A stretch of 64,000 bases of DNA from Dryococelus australis (lineage: Eukaryota > Arthropoda > Insecta > Phasmatodea > Phasmatidae), in assembly GCA_029891345.1 (NCBI GenBank), contig CM056994.1, positions 61,039,251 to 61,103,250 of the forward strand. Direction: 5' to 3'. The notes under the pieces are model-generated. The model was not told the origin of the DNA. It searched no databases and saw only the letters and a program-made list of their open reading frames with translations. Positions 1-11,192 of this stretch are shown one piece after another (positions within the stretch are counted from its first letter, which is position 1; each line of letters starts with the position of its first letter). Made by a program: the position numbers and the translations under genes.

Positions 1-57
1 GTGTTTCAGCTGGTTGACAGAGCAACATAATTTGTTAACTTATTTTGTTTTGCAGGG

Positions 58-300
58 GCCGCGGTGGCTGAGCGGTTAGCCTGCCCGCCTCCCACCAAGG
101 AGAACCAGGCTCAATCCCCGGCCGGACCACTCCCGGATTTTCGCCAAGTGGGAATAGTACAGGGCGATGCCGCTGGTCCACGGGTTTTCTCGGAGATTTC
201 CCCGGTTTACTCCATCTCTTAATTCTGGCGCTACTTCATACTCACCTCAATCACCCTCGTCGGCTCTCAAGATCTCGCTGTTAAGAGGAGGATGTACTGA
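58..300 (+). repeat. tRNA-derived SINE, copy 1
   Basis: The head resembles a tRNA gene: a pol III A-box-like GTGGCTGAGCGG at 64-75 and a B-box-like AGGCTCAATCCCC at 107-119. A non-tRNA body follows (GGGTTTTCTCGG, then CTCAATCACCCTCGTCGGCTC and a GTTAAGAG tail) that recurs at 12288, 29897, 35440 and, inverted, 57983. The spacing of the boxes and the repeated body support a SINE. Retrotransposed copies are normally inactive; this one has a diverged B box. No clear target duplication was found. Confidence 0.8.
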
Positions 301-661
301 AACATTTTCTGTGAAATTGGCGTTTGCGCGAATACTGTGTCTCGGTAAATAAATGTTCTGCAAATACGACTTATTGTCAGAAAATATTAAAAACCTTTAT
401 CGATGCCCCTATTTTTTTTATTTTTGTCTTATTAAGTTATTCTTGGAGAAAAAAATTCGTGAAAACGGTCAAATATTGCATTTATAAAGCTTTCCTATGG
501 AGTTTCCTTAAAAGCGCGTTTTAACTGGGCGAGCGAGCATTGCCGAGCGAGCGAATGTTTGTTCGCTCGGCCAGTGTAAGCACAAGACGAGCGAAAGTTG
601 ATGTTCGAGGGTGCTCCGGCAGATAGGGCGAGCAAACGTTCGCTCGGGACGTTCGGTCAGT

Positions 662-742
662 GTAAACGGCTTTTGCAAACGAGCGATAGTAAACGGCTTT
701 TGCAAACGAGCGATAGTAAACGGCTTTTGTAAACGAGCGATG
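662..742 (+). repeat. 27-bp tandem repeat, three units, Harbinger subterminal
   Basis: Three head-to-tail units begin GTAAACGGCTTTTG at 662, 689 and 716. Each contains ACGAGCGAT, matching the CGAGCGA words in the termini. Subterminal tandem motifs of this type often serve as transposase binding sites; that role is inferred. Confidence 0.85.
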
Positions 743-1580
743 ATTCATTTGGCGTGTTCGCTCGGTGTAAACAGTGCTCGAGCTAGTCGGATCTTTTTGC
801 GAATTCGGTGTTTGATATGGAGTTGTCGAAGGGAAAAAAAACCATTGAATTAATTGAAATGTACAGAGGTTCACCATGCTTGTGGGATCCTCAGCATCCC
901 GAATACAAGAAGAATGCTGTGAAAAATGATGCTAGGATAACAGTAAGCGTCACTGTTGGCTGTACCGCCATTGGAGCAAAAAAGAAAATGGAATCTCTAA
1001 TGACGTCATTTAGACGAGTACGGCAGAAATCACAGATGCAAAAATCGGGCGCAGGAGCTAAAGAAAGCTACAACAGCAAATGGTTTGCATATAAAAGTTT
1101 GCTTTTTTGATGGAATGATACAAAGGAATAGGAACGGATGATACAATGAACGTAAGTAGACCGATAAACATATTACAACTAAGTAGTCTAATTATTTTGA
1201 GAATAACATGTGCATGGTACAAGACATGTCACTACCAAAGTGTATGTTCACGCAGTACACACTACATAAATGTTACTTGTAAAGACACATTATTCGATAT
1301 AGTTAGCTAAATTGAAAATAAATATGTAAAAATGTTTCAAACTACTTAAATACATTGTAATTACATTGTTGCTTAACGAACTCCATATTAACATCTACAG
1401 TTAGAACAACACACATTATTTTTACGCTATAACATACGTGTAGACATTATTTAAGGACTGATATTATGACAGTATCGAGTTATTTACAGCGATAGGCACA
1501 AATAAGCAGTTCTAATGCACTTAATTACAGTGCACTTTATATCCTTATGTTTAACATACATTAATAAAAGCATTCGTATC

Positions 1581-2449
1581 TCAATTCACCAATTTTTTCC
1601 AATGCAGTTTGTGTACATAATTCACATACTGAGTAAAAATATGTCGTACGTTTCCTGCAAAATTTGATGCTCTCCTAGCAATAGGTCTGAAAGGAATAAA
1701 GGATGCCATTTCACCTTCAATCCCTACAGTTGTGTCAACTGAGTGTAATCCTTCGACTGTATACAATATTTCATGAGGTGCATACGAAAGTGATCTTTTC
1801 CTTAAGAAATTGTGCAGATACACACACGTCATAATAACTAACGTAGCATAACGTCATAATAACTAACGTAGCATTTTGCGGTTGCAAAAGCATAGGCTAT
1901 CGAAGAACTCTAAAAACCGATGGCTTTATCCTAAACGTATATTCTATAACACGCCTTGGTATGCAAAGTCTGTAATTATATATTCTCTTTGGACTATTTT
2001 GCTCGTGTGTACCTGGGTAGGGTTTCATTATGTTACTTTGTAAGGTGAAGGCATCGTTGGCAAAAAAAAAAAAAAACGTACGGCACATTTTCATCAATAC
2101 CGGGCAAAACATCATCAGGGGGCAGATTTAGATCACCATTGTGAAGTACAGTTTTCCTGAAAACCCCACCATCTTATATGCGTCCTTGTCTTCCAGCATC
2201 TACATATATGAAATTATAGTTTGCGTCTGCAATAGCCATCATAACTATACTGAAATAATTATTATAATTAAAATAGTCAGTACCACTGTTTATAGGGGCC
2301 TTAATAATACAATGTTTACCGTTCAGCGCCCCTAAACAATGTGGGAATCCCCATTTGTTTAAAAATTCTTCAGAGATAGATAACCATCCCTCGTGTGGCT
2401 GGGGTATCTGTAAAATAAAGAAACCAAACACACTACGGAATTTCAACAC
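1581..2449 (-). pseudogene. Harbinger DDE transposase, fragmented
   Basis: Read on the minus strand in three frames. 2449-2174 gives WGFPHCLGALNGKH, the first catalytic Asp region with Asn replacing Asp in GALDGKH, followed by SGTDYFNYNNYFSIVMMA and DANYNFIYVDAG. The second catalytic Asp region is changed here (AGRQGR where GxxGRxSD is usual). 2115-1897 gives ANDAFTLQSNIMKPYPG, then KRIYNYRLCIPRRVIE. 1832-1581 gives CVYLHNFLRKR and the C-terminal tail. The order matches DDE_Tnp_4 transposases. The N-terminal helix-turn-helix part is not recognisable upstream of 2449. Frame changes and altered catalytic residues mean it is not active. Confidence 0.85.
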
Positions 2450-2996
2450 ATAGTTAGCATGCTTTATTACTTCGGCGTCATCCTAAAACCAAGTGACCCA
2501 AAAGTTGTCTATTTATCCCCTCCCCCCAACTCATTTTTTATGAACTGTTTTGTGGATACCGGCAACAAAGGAAACCCCTCTCCACTGCCTTATCGTTGCC
2601 AAGTTTCATTCAATACTTTACGTCTTCTGTAATTTCCAGTGCATGTAAAACGACTGTAAGATTTTTTATTTTCTAAAGCAGCATTTTTAAGCATTGCGTT
2701 ACCGCAGACATATGTCGCCAGTAACTGACTAACGAGTGACTTCTATTGTTGTGGTTAGGGTGACAATCGGATGTACAGTATTTCTGTTTGTGGACGGCTA
2801 TTACAATCACACGTAATCACAAAGAAACCAGGATGTAAGCTATAAATACTGCTTAAAGGGGTATTGGTAATATTACTTGACGGAAAGAAAATATCTCCTC
2901 TTCTACCATGTACTGAGTAGTGAAGTAATACCCCCCATCGGAGAGTCACATGATTTTAGGATGGTCGCCTAAGAAATCAAAATGTTGAAACAGTAT

Positions 2997-3035
2997 CTTA
3001 TATATGTATACAGATAGTTATATATATGTGTATAT

Positions 3036-3094
<59 letters not shown>
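2997..3094. repeat. TA/TG microsatellite in Harbinger intron
   Basis: Imperfect (TATATG) words run into a pure (TA)n tract just before the MADF exon 2 acceptor. Confidence 0.95.
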
Positions 3095-3097
<3 letters not shown>

Positions 3098-4712
3098 TTA
3101 AATTAAACATTCTTGTAATTTTATACAGACTAGCGAATCTACTAGCACGGTGAACTTGAACAATACTTTAGAACATTCATCTGCACCAAACTCGCAGCAG
3201 ACTGTATCTGCCGTGTCTACAGAGTCTACGCAAGGAACGTCCACAGCAGTACAAGCACCAAGAAAGAGAGTGGTGGAGGACCCAAGAATTCAAGCAGCAA
3301 TGCAAGTCACGTCATCACTTTGAAAATGAAAGGAGCGCGATGCAAGTGATATTTTTGGCGAACATGTAGCGGCCAAACATAGGACATATAGCGAACACGT
3401 CAAAAGTGTCGTCGAGCGTGAAATAGGTAATATATTTTTTAATGCTGATATGGGCATGTACAATACTCTTGGATCTCGACCACAATCATATTCCATTCCA
3501 ACATTTTCACCCCACGATTTACATTGTCGTGAACCAGTAATACAGCCGGAAATGCAAGTACAATCACTTTTGTCACCCTCTTACACAACTACAGATTCAA
3601 ACAGCAGCAGTCATTCCATTATTTCGCTACAATCCGCATCACCACATTCATCAACCCCATTCGTTTCTTATATAAACAGTTGTGATCCTCAGGTTAACAC
3701 AGATGCCATGATGTTATGAACTAAGATACATCTATCATCAACAGAAAAAAAAAAACAATGATATCTGGTATTTGTTGAAATACGTTTTGTCTTAAATGTG
3801 CGTTGGTGTATATTAATTTTGACGATTTTCATACGTTTTACATATGACTACTTGCATACTTTGTATTAAAAGTCTATATATTTCACTTATGTCATTACAC
3901 GGAATGATTTTAGTAGGTATTGAACTGCAACACTTGTATTTCAACAACTGTTTAGCAATAATTGTTCTATTAAAAATTTAATTTGAAATAAATGGCTGTA
4001 CAAAGTTTTCAGTTTGTTTGTCTTTCGTTAATATACTCCCGTAGAGATGATATCGGATCTTGGCATACTTCCGGTATTATCTTGGATATCGCTGTTTTTG
4101 AAATCCTGAACAGGAACATTAAACTTGCATATGAGTCGCCGGTTGCAACATACCGTAGTGTTACCGCTAATTTCTGACGAGTTGATATTGCTTCGCGACA
4201 GTTAATGTCGTCCTTTTTGATTTTATCATCTATTAGTTAGAAGATGCTCAAAATCGCCGGCGTTGAGTCTACCAAAGTTCTGGTAACTCCCATCCTCAGG
4301 TTGTGAACTCAACTCGTCAAGAAAGACGGCTGCATTTTGCATAGTCCTCTTTATTAAAAAAATTCTATACTCACATTCTTCTTCTCTTCCGGTGCTTTTT
4401 AAACAGTAAACCGATTACTACAAATGCAGCACGAGCAAAAATTAATGCGCCATTGTCGTCAATTTCGGGATGTTTCCCCCAGTAACTTTTGTTCTACACT
4501 GGCGCTCGTTCGCTTAGTGAAAACAGCAGTTAATATTTCTTGCCTGAACGAGCGATCATTCGTTCACAGCAATTTCCTCACTCGCTCGGCTAGTGTAAGC
4601 GGACATAACTTCTTCCTTTCCGAACACAGACCAACCAATCGTTCACAACGATTCGTTCGCTCGCTCGGCCAGTGAAAAAGGCGGCTTAAAGCGGCATGAG
4701 AAAAGCACAAGC

Positions 4713-4915
4713 ATACGGACGTAGTTTAATCTGTGGGCTTTCATCGCGTGTAATGAAGTCCTACTGTTACATCTATAATTAGCACAGCACAGCGTCACGA
4801 CGGAAACACTGAACGCCTTGCGCGTAGGAGCGATGATGCACTCGACGCGCGTGTTAGTGTCGCCCGTATCGCTCCCTCGCTTCTTGACCTTGGGCGAGGG
4901 AGTTCATCCCACTCT
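4713..4915 (+). repeat. Dispersed repeat, left arm of a 200-bp inverted pair
   Basis: Starting near ACGTAGTTTAATCTGTGGGC, this segment matches the reverse complement of 7187-7372 closely, including the uninterrupted stretch around CGTCACGACGGAAACACTGA. The tail (AGTTCATCCCACTCTTAA) resembles the SINE tail CTCTTAAGAGCC. It may be a second SINE family or the termini of a decayed DNA element; no A or B box is evident. Confidence 0.8.
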
Positions 4916-5415
4916 TAATTTCGAATTTTCTGAAGCCGTGCTTAAGTTTTTTTTGTTTCGGGCTATTCCTACACCTCACGCAAACAAATCTAACTAGGTC
5001 AAGAAAATTACACCAAGGGGATAAAGCCGACCGTATTTGTGTGCACTCAGTGTAATATTATTTTGCATGACAACTATTTCTTTATAGGCATGACCAACTG
5101 TCACATTTCCTTTCCGTTTTATTCATGTCATATTATTTTAATTTGTAGAAAAAATATGTGTAAAATTTAACCAAAAATAAGATACTTTTACACTTATAAC
5201 AGCATAGAATGCTTGTAATGCATGATATATTTAGGAAAGAACGAAAAAAATCGTGCATAGGGCGAATTTTGAAATCTTTGATCAAAAAGTGTGAAGAGAG
5301 AGCGAATAGGAGCGGTTTTCGGCTGAGTGACAACAGAACGGCCCGGTAGAGTGTGTGCCGTCCCACAAACATCTGGTTTTCAGTCTTCGGTAACAGCAAT
5401 AACGACGCACTACCT

Positions 5416-6229
5416 GGGGCCTATTTCCTAAAAGTTACAATTCGACAGGTGCCAGATGACAGGAAATTGTCAGACATGTTTACAGTCCGACAAATGTGTG
5501 TTTCATAAAAGTTGGCAAGTTTACATATTTGTTATGACAAATTTGTAGAATTGTATGACGATTTGACAAATAGTTGTTTCACAAACGTTTTGAGCTGACA
5601 GGTAAAAATCCGCGACAAATGGGTCAAATATTACACTACAGACTGTTTTATGAAACAGATAAGTTTGATCACTCGGTAACATATCTACAAAATTTGTAGA
5701 ATTGTCTCTGCAGAAGTGACAGGAGAGCTTTCCTATGTAACTAGTAATTTATATTGTTTATATAGCACGGCAGTGCAATTGTGTTTCAATATTGTGTGAA
5801 TTAAATCATTGCTTGCCAAGTAGCATAACCTTTTCCTCTCGGATAAGGTTTAATATAGCAATCTTATCCACATTACTCGACATTCTGCTGCTAGAGTAAA
5901 CACGGTTATGTGAGTGGAATTAAAACTTACCGCTTAATTACTTGTTGTAGGAATCGAGTGTTCATGAACCGCATATAAGGCTGTGATCGATTATCGTTAG
6001 CGCACTTGAGAGCTATCTAGTGTGTAATAAATGAAACTTACGGTTTGACATATAACTGTCACGTTTATGAAACAGTTTACACAATTTACACTTTTTTTTT
6101 CCTGTCAAATAAGGGAAACTTGTATTATTTATGAAATATAACATTGTCATGAAATATTGACAAATTTGTCATATTTGACATAATTGTCGTATGTGTCACA
6201 CCTGTCACGTTTTATGAAATAGAGCCCTG
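5416..6229. mobile_element. Non-autonomous DNA element (MITE), 814 bp
   Basis: The left end GGGGCCTATTTCCTAAAAG and the complement of the right end (CAGGGCTCTATTTCATAAAA) form imperfect inverted termini, each followed by GACAGGTG. The interior is full of TTTGACA/TGTCAAA words in both orientations. No ORF is present. I could not find a target duplication, so the superfamily is open; ends starting CAGGG or CTGGG would fit hAT. Confidence 0.7.
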
Positions 6230-6389
6230 ATGTCTGTGAGACAGCTAATAGCATGGCCAGAGCTGCGCACTCACCCCACCTTTTTTTTTTATAATGATGA
6301 TCGCCCTGCTTTCTCACACTGAGACATGCCCATACATTTGATGGGCACTATATAGGCAGCTCTCAACAGCTGAGGCGAGGACACCACGA

Positions 6390-6390
<1 letters not shown>

Positions 6391-6466
<76 letters not shown>

Positions 6467-6493
6467 ACACACACACACACATATATATATATA
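6391..6493. repeat. TA and CA microsatellite
   Basis: A (TA)n tract runs to about 6464, then CAACACACACACACAC and a further TA run. Confidence 0.97.
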
Positions 6494-6499
6494 TCAGTT

Positions 6500-7140
6500 A
6501 CCGGCAATGTTCGCCATGTTCCCCACTGCGGAGATACGGTCGAGCGTATTTCAGCGCTGTTTGAATTGGTCGGAATATGTTTGATCTTGGCCAGATACCA
6601 TGGCCGGCAAATGCTACTCCAAACTGAAATACCGAAGTATTAGCTTTTTTTCTCTCTTCAATTTTTTTTTTGCTCTTTTAATTAAATAATTTAAGGATCT
6701 TCGTAAGTAAGTTTTCCTAACATTGTTCCTAATGTCTACAAACAGCACGTTTCTATTATATCGTGTAGGTAGTGTGTGCTACAATGCACAATGGGAGGGT
6801 TTTTAACGATGAAATCTACGAAAAATAGTCTCAAAACTATCTACAAATTTCTCAGGGGAAAATTTTCTCTTTCGCCGTCTTTCACATGCTGTATCTATTT
6901 CTCTCATCCCCCTAATCCCTTTTTGCATACGCACAGACATGTCATCGTCCCCAAGCAACGAACCCAGATATCGCCCAAGAAGACATATCACCTTCGTTTA
7001 CGAAGAAAACTCGGTACAACCATACAGAAACTGGGTGAAGTGTATTGCATACTTTATTTTAGATTTACGTATTATGAGCCCTAATTGGGATTTATGTGCA
7101 TATGTACATGTCAGAATAATACCTTGCAAAAAAGAATACG
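6500..7140. other. Spacer, no gene seen
   Basis: Unique-looking AT-rich sequence. Short open frames on both strands show no family motif, codon pattern or splice context that I would defend. Confidence 0.5.
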
Positions 7141-7142
7141 GT

Positions 7143-7372
7143 GAAGTGAAGAGATTTGGACGGCTCTTAAGAGTGTGATGGAGCTGCGCGTCCAAGTTCA
7201 AGAAGCGAGGGAGCGATACGGGCGACACTAGCACGCACGCCTAGTGCCTCATCGCTCCTACGCGCAAGGCGTTCAGTGTTTCCGTCGTGACGCTGTACTG
7301 TGTCAATTAGATCTGTAACAGTGGAGTTTTATTGCACGCGATGAAAGCCCACAGATTAAACTACGCCCGTAT
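7143..7372 (-). repeat. Right arm of 200-bp inverted pair, joined to a SINE-type tail
   Basis: The minus strand repeats 4713-4915. Beyond the matched core (7187-7372) it continues into CTCTTAAGAGCCGTCCAAA (about 7157-7178), the conserved tail of the tRNA-SINE family in this window. This links the repeat to a SINE tail shared by otherwise different heads. The left arm keeps only the start of that tail. Confidence 0.75.
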
Positions 7373-7379
7373 CTTTGTA

Positions 7380-8420
7380 CATACCTCTTGTCGCTCAAGG
7401 AAACTGCATAGGCAAGCTTTATTAATGCTATATTTGACCATTTTCACGATTTTTTCTCTCCAAGAATACGACAAAAAAAAAGGGGGCATAGATAATTGTA
7501 TTTTGTCTTTTATGACAAAACGTCGTATTTTGCAGAACACTTATTTACCGAGATACGCGTATTCGCGCAAACAACTATTTTACAAAATACGCGGTGGTCC
7601 ATCTCATTCTTAATCATGAATGGATTATAGCTAGAGTTATCAGACGTCCTCTTTTACCTGGACATGTCTTCTTTTTGAGACATTGTAAACTGTCCGGCAG
7701 GGTTTTACAAAAAACTTTAATGTCCTCTTTTCCAATAAAATTGAAAGACAGCGAAGCTTTACTTTTTTTGCGGGTTTTTAAAAATATGTCGTTAAACATT
7801 TAGTAACGGCACCAACGAACCTCCGGCATCAGTGTAAGATTTATGGAGAATATTGCGTAAGTATTTTATCTTTATCGGCTGTCATATTTTTCCGTCGCTG
7901 TTTTTTGTTTTACTTGTCTCAGTTGAGAAGTAAATAATATATTCAAAATCCCATGATTATTTGCCAGGAAATAGAAACATGTTATAACAAACAAAATTGT
8001 CAAAGAAATACGATCGAAGTGTTACATGAATCTGAGCTGTGCGAAAGTGATTGTGTGGATTAAAACAATCGTGTTGAGTGCTTATGCACGACTGGGATTT
8101 GAGTGAATACTTCTAAATTAGTTGCTTGAGAAATATTCTGCAGTACCTACAAAGTAAATTGAATTGACTTTCATATTCAGTGAAAATGATTATCACTTAA
8201 TCTGGTTGAAAAAAATAATTTGTTTTACTTAAAAGCGATACGGAAGCAATTTTCGGATACAATTTTCATGTAATAGATTTTCAACTGACCTGCGACTTAA
8301 TGTATTGATTCTGTATATCTCCATTGTGAAATTGTGTCCGGTTTCTTAGGACCGTTTTCTTGCAAGTGTCCTTTTATATTAATGCCATTTTCTTGAACAT
8401 GCCCTCTTTTTGAGTACCAC
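7380..8420. other. Spacer with paired CCTCTTTT-type motifs, possible old DNA element
   Basis: No gene seen. Near 7645-7745 lie GTCCTCTTTTACCTGGACAT and GTCTTCTTTTTGAGA, and near 8335-8415 GTCCGGTTTC, GTGTCCTTTTATA and GCCCTCTTTTTGAG. Such words suggest subterminal repeats of a decayed element; ends and duplication were not found. Confidence 0.3.
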
Positions 8421-8658
8421 ATGTTCAAGGTAAAGTGAGCACTTTTGAGATCCTAGTTACTTTTTCCTTTCAGCCTTTTTTTTATTCTTTAATCACCTTT
8501 TAAAATAAAATTTACCATGTAAGTAATACATACAGTATGTACCTACATTCTACCACACTCGGAAGTTAACGTCTTACGCTAAAATAAAGTATATTTATTG
8601 ACTATTAGACCAAATGAGCAGGTTTTCAAAAGTGCTCACTTTACTGCGAACAGCCAAT
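8421..8658. mobile_element. GTTCACGGTAAAGTGAGC MITE, short class, copy A
   Basis: The left terminus TGTTCAAGGTAAAGTGAGCA and right terminus (TGCTCACTTTACTGCGAACA) are inverted copies of the family end. About 238 bp, no ORF. It lies 63 bp from copy B. Confidence 0.8.
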
Positions 8659-8721
8659 TATAACGAGCATGGAGGAACTCGCGTGCCCAGACGTCTGTTG
8701 GGCACTCTACATACTACATTG

Positions 8722-9139
8722 TATAAAGGCTGTTCACGATCAAATGAGTACTTTTGAAATCAACCTTAGAAAAAAGCTACTGCCTCTACCTGCATATATT
8801 TTAACGGACGCACTCAGTGACATGCGCCCAGTAAAGTTGGAAACTATAGATGGGAAATAGTTCCGTAACTTAACGTCAAATAAAAAGTGTTTTGTACCCA
8901 TTTGTGATAACTTAAATTATTTATTTCGCTTTTTTTTTTATGCATCGAAGTGTAAAAATGACCAGTTTTTATTTTCTTTTCTTATAATTTCACAGTTTCA
9001 CATGACCGACGCATGAATAAAGTGATGAGGCCCATGCCAATGCTAATTTTACATCAGGCGGAGATATACACAACGTACATACAAAGTAGAACTTAAGCAG
9101 GGCTTTCAAAAGTGCTCATTTTACCGTGAACAACCTATA
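8722..9139. mobile_element. GTTCACGGTAAAGTGAGC MITE, long class, copy B
   Basis: Termini TATAAAGGCTGTTCACGAT and CCGTGAACAACCTATA are inverted. About 418 bp. The interior (CCAGTAAAGTTGG, GGCGGAGATATACACAACG) is shared with the copies at 10771 and 29382. Ends of the form TA(TA)GG fit a TA-targeting, mariner-like MITE. Confidence 0.88.
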
Positions 9140-9453
9140 GCTAGAAACACATGTGCGTGCGCTTTCTTGAATAGTCTATTCGCGGTTTTTTCACCCTCTT
9201 TAAATCAAACCTTTGAAAAATCTCCCCACGTATGACGTGTTTTGTTATTTCCAACATATTCCATATATCACAAGCGTTTTATACTTGGGTTCATAAAAGT
9301 TACTCTTTTTTAATGTAAAATTGAAATGTTATTCATATTTTATTTATAAATTATAATGCTTCATTTATAAGTAGTTTGAATAAAAAACAGCGATAAAACA
9401 CGTGTGTTGGTAGCGCCTAGTAAGAAATACGTAATTATTATACAAAATACTGA
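9140..9453. other. AT-rich spacer
   Basis: About 310 bp with no recognisable gene, repeat terminus or conserved motif. Confidence 0.5.
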
Positions 9454-9693
9454 TATAGACTGTTCACGGTAAAGTGAGCACTTTTCAAAGCCTTCTCATT
9501 TCGAATAATACTAAATAATTGTATTTTATTTTAACCTTAGACGTCGACTTCTGAATGCGGGGGAATATGCACACTCTGTTTACTACTTGTACGGCAATAT
9601 GCATTTTAAAAAGTTGTTAAGAGGTACAAAATGGCTGAAAGAAAAAAGTATCTAGGGTCTCAAAAGTGCTCAGTTTACTGTGAACAGCCTATA
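9454..9693. mobile_element. GTTCACGGTAAAGTGAGC MITE, short class, copy C
   Basis: Termini TATAGACTGTTCACGGTAAA and TTTACTGTGAACAGCCTATA are near-perfect inverted repeats. 240 bp, no ORF. Size and ends match copy A. Confidence 0.88.
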
Positions 9694-9699
9694 CACTGA

Positions 9700-10030
9700 G
9701 TGCGCACGAATTCGGCGCGTTGTCCTTTGGTGTCAATTTCCAAAATTAGTTAAACTTAGTTTGCACGAGGCGGAGGAATATCCCGGAAGCAGACTTTTTG
9801 CAGAGCTTCAAAAAATTCTGAAGTAACCGTGAATGGATTATATACTCAGATTTACCTTCGTCGCCGGATTGCGAGAACACCGTTCTAAGGGGAGAAGCAG
9901 GCAGATTAGATAAGCATGCAGAATCGTGAAGGCGAGGTGAAGCTCTTACTGAAAACGTCGTCGATCGATTATCTGCGTCTGGCTTTCTGAACACTTCCTC
10001 TGGCGCCAGCTAGCTTTACTTTATTAGTTA
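9700..10030. other. Possible isolated exon, strand uncertain
   Basis: Both strands are open over parts of this less AT-rich stretch. On the minus strand a frame from about 10012 to 9860 gives DADNRSTTFSVRASPRLHDS and NLPASPLRTVFSQSGDEG, ending at GACGAAG|GTAAAT, a good donor. On the plus strand a frame from about 9694 to 9825 gives PKLVKLSLHEAEEYPG and SRLFAELQKILK before a stop. Neither matches a family I know. At most one is real; it could be a host exon or chance. Confidence 0.3.
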
Positions 10031-10770
10031 ATTTATTTTAATTGACCTACCCTTGGTAGCTTGTTACTTACCGAATACTTTGTAGTACCGTCTTATACGA
10101 TCACAAAACTACGGTCTTTGGATTTGTTTATCGATGTATTTTGTAGTTGCGAATTGCTAAGCTTTTAAAATCTTCCACGTGTCTGTTCGATGCAATCATA
10201 CATTTGCCGAGAAAAACATCTTACAACGTGCAATGAAATCTAAGAATTTTTAAAACAATACTTAGATGTTTTTCATGTTATTTTTTAAACACGAGTCTCC
10301 TGTTTGTCATACTACACGTACACATCATCCAGTAACACACCGCAAGAGGGAAATATGGAATTTGGTGGCCAGTTGTTAAACGTGGAGATGGGAAATTTTT
10401 CTTTTGAATCACAGTTAAACCAATGTGCTGCCGCATTTTTCTATGTAGAAACGTGTACAAGAGACTCAATACACCATCAACTCCAAACTATGATCAACTC
10501 CGATTTTCTTAAAGGCGTAGATACGTGTTTTTATTCTTAGTCGTACTTTCTTTTTGTTTTGTCATGGTGGTCGGTCTGTAGAAGGCAATGGTTCACTTTA
10601 AAATTAGTGGTTGGCAGTCGGAATAGTTCCTGTCGTTGGCGTTTCAGTGCAAACCTGACTTGCAAATTCGTGCGTGCAGGTGTCAAATGATCTCACACAC
10701 TGAGAAATGGACTAAGTGTATACTAACTAAAGCTGAGCACTCGTACTTGCGGGGCTTGCAGCAGCCTCAG
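10031..10770. other. Spacer, no gene seen
   Basis: AT-rich with a 78-codon open frame at 10304-10540 (plus) that has no family signal and overlaps a similar frame on the other strand. I treat both as chance. Confidence 0.5.
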
Positions 10771-11192
10771 TAAAGGCTGTTCACGATAAAGTGAGCACTT
10801 TTGAAATCAACCTTAGAAAAAAGTCACTGCTCCTACCTGCGTATATTTTAATGGGCACACTGAGTGACATGCTCCCAGTAAAGTTGGTAACGATGGATGG
10901 GAAAGAAGTTCCACATCTTAACGTCGAATAAAAAGTGTTAGGTAACCATTTGTGATAACTTAAATGACCTCCTTCGGTTCCGCTTTTTTTTTTTAGGTAT
11001 AAAAATAAGCAATTTTGTAAAATATTAACTTTTTCCTAATAATTTCACAGTTTCACTCGACTGATGTATGAATAAAGTGATTAGGCTCATGGCAATGTAA
11101 ATTTTGCATAAGGCGGGATAATACACAACGTGTATACAATTAGATCTTAAGCAGGGCTTTCAAAGGTGCTCAGTTTACCGTGAACGGCCAAT
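10771..11192. mobile_element. GTTCACGGTAAAGTGAGC MITE, long class, copy D
   Basis: Starts TAAAGGCTGTTCACGATAAA and ends TTTACCGTGAACGGCCAATA. About 422 bp, with the same interior as copies B and E, including AAGGCGGGATAATACACAACG. Confidence 0.88.

Larger units (their letters stand above)
808..3719 (+). pseudogene. Harbinger MADF-domain protein, two exons, broken
   Basis: Exon 1 (808-1151) starts with an ATG and encodes a MADF domain: LIEMYRGSPCLWD and PQHPEYKKNAVKND, then KKKMESLMTSFRRV and YNSKWFAYKSLLF. The end of exon 1 needs one frame change and passes one stop before a GTAAGT donor near 1152. Exon 2 (3129-3719) follows a TTTTATACAG acceptor. It gives a Ser/Thr-rich linker, a basic APRKRVVEDPR patch, a BESS-like segment after one in-frame stop, and a Ser-rich tail ending DAMML. 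The intron holds a TA microsatellite and the antisense transposase. In this superfamily the MADF/Myb-like partner binds the termini and brings the nuclease to the nucleus. Identity is clear; function is lost. Confidence 0.8.
511..4685. mobile_element. PIF/Harbinger DNA transposon, complete but degenerate
   Basis: The ends are inverted: AAAGCGCGTTTTAACTGGGC at the left matches the complement of the right end (GCCGCCTTTTTCACTGGCC). Both are followed inward by GCGAGCGAGC repeats. The trinucleotide TTA flanks both ends (508-510 and 4686-4688), the TWA target duplication known for PIF/Harbinger. Inside are the two genes expected of the superfamily, a MADF DNA-binding protein on the plus strand and a DDE nuclease on the minus strand. 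Both are broken, so the copy is dead. Subterminal palindromes built on GAGCGAACAAACATTCGCTC lie near both ends. Confidence 0.88.

Noticed and set aside
6289-6507. Tyr-Ile repeat open frame
   Set aside because: Translation of the TA microsatellite.
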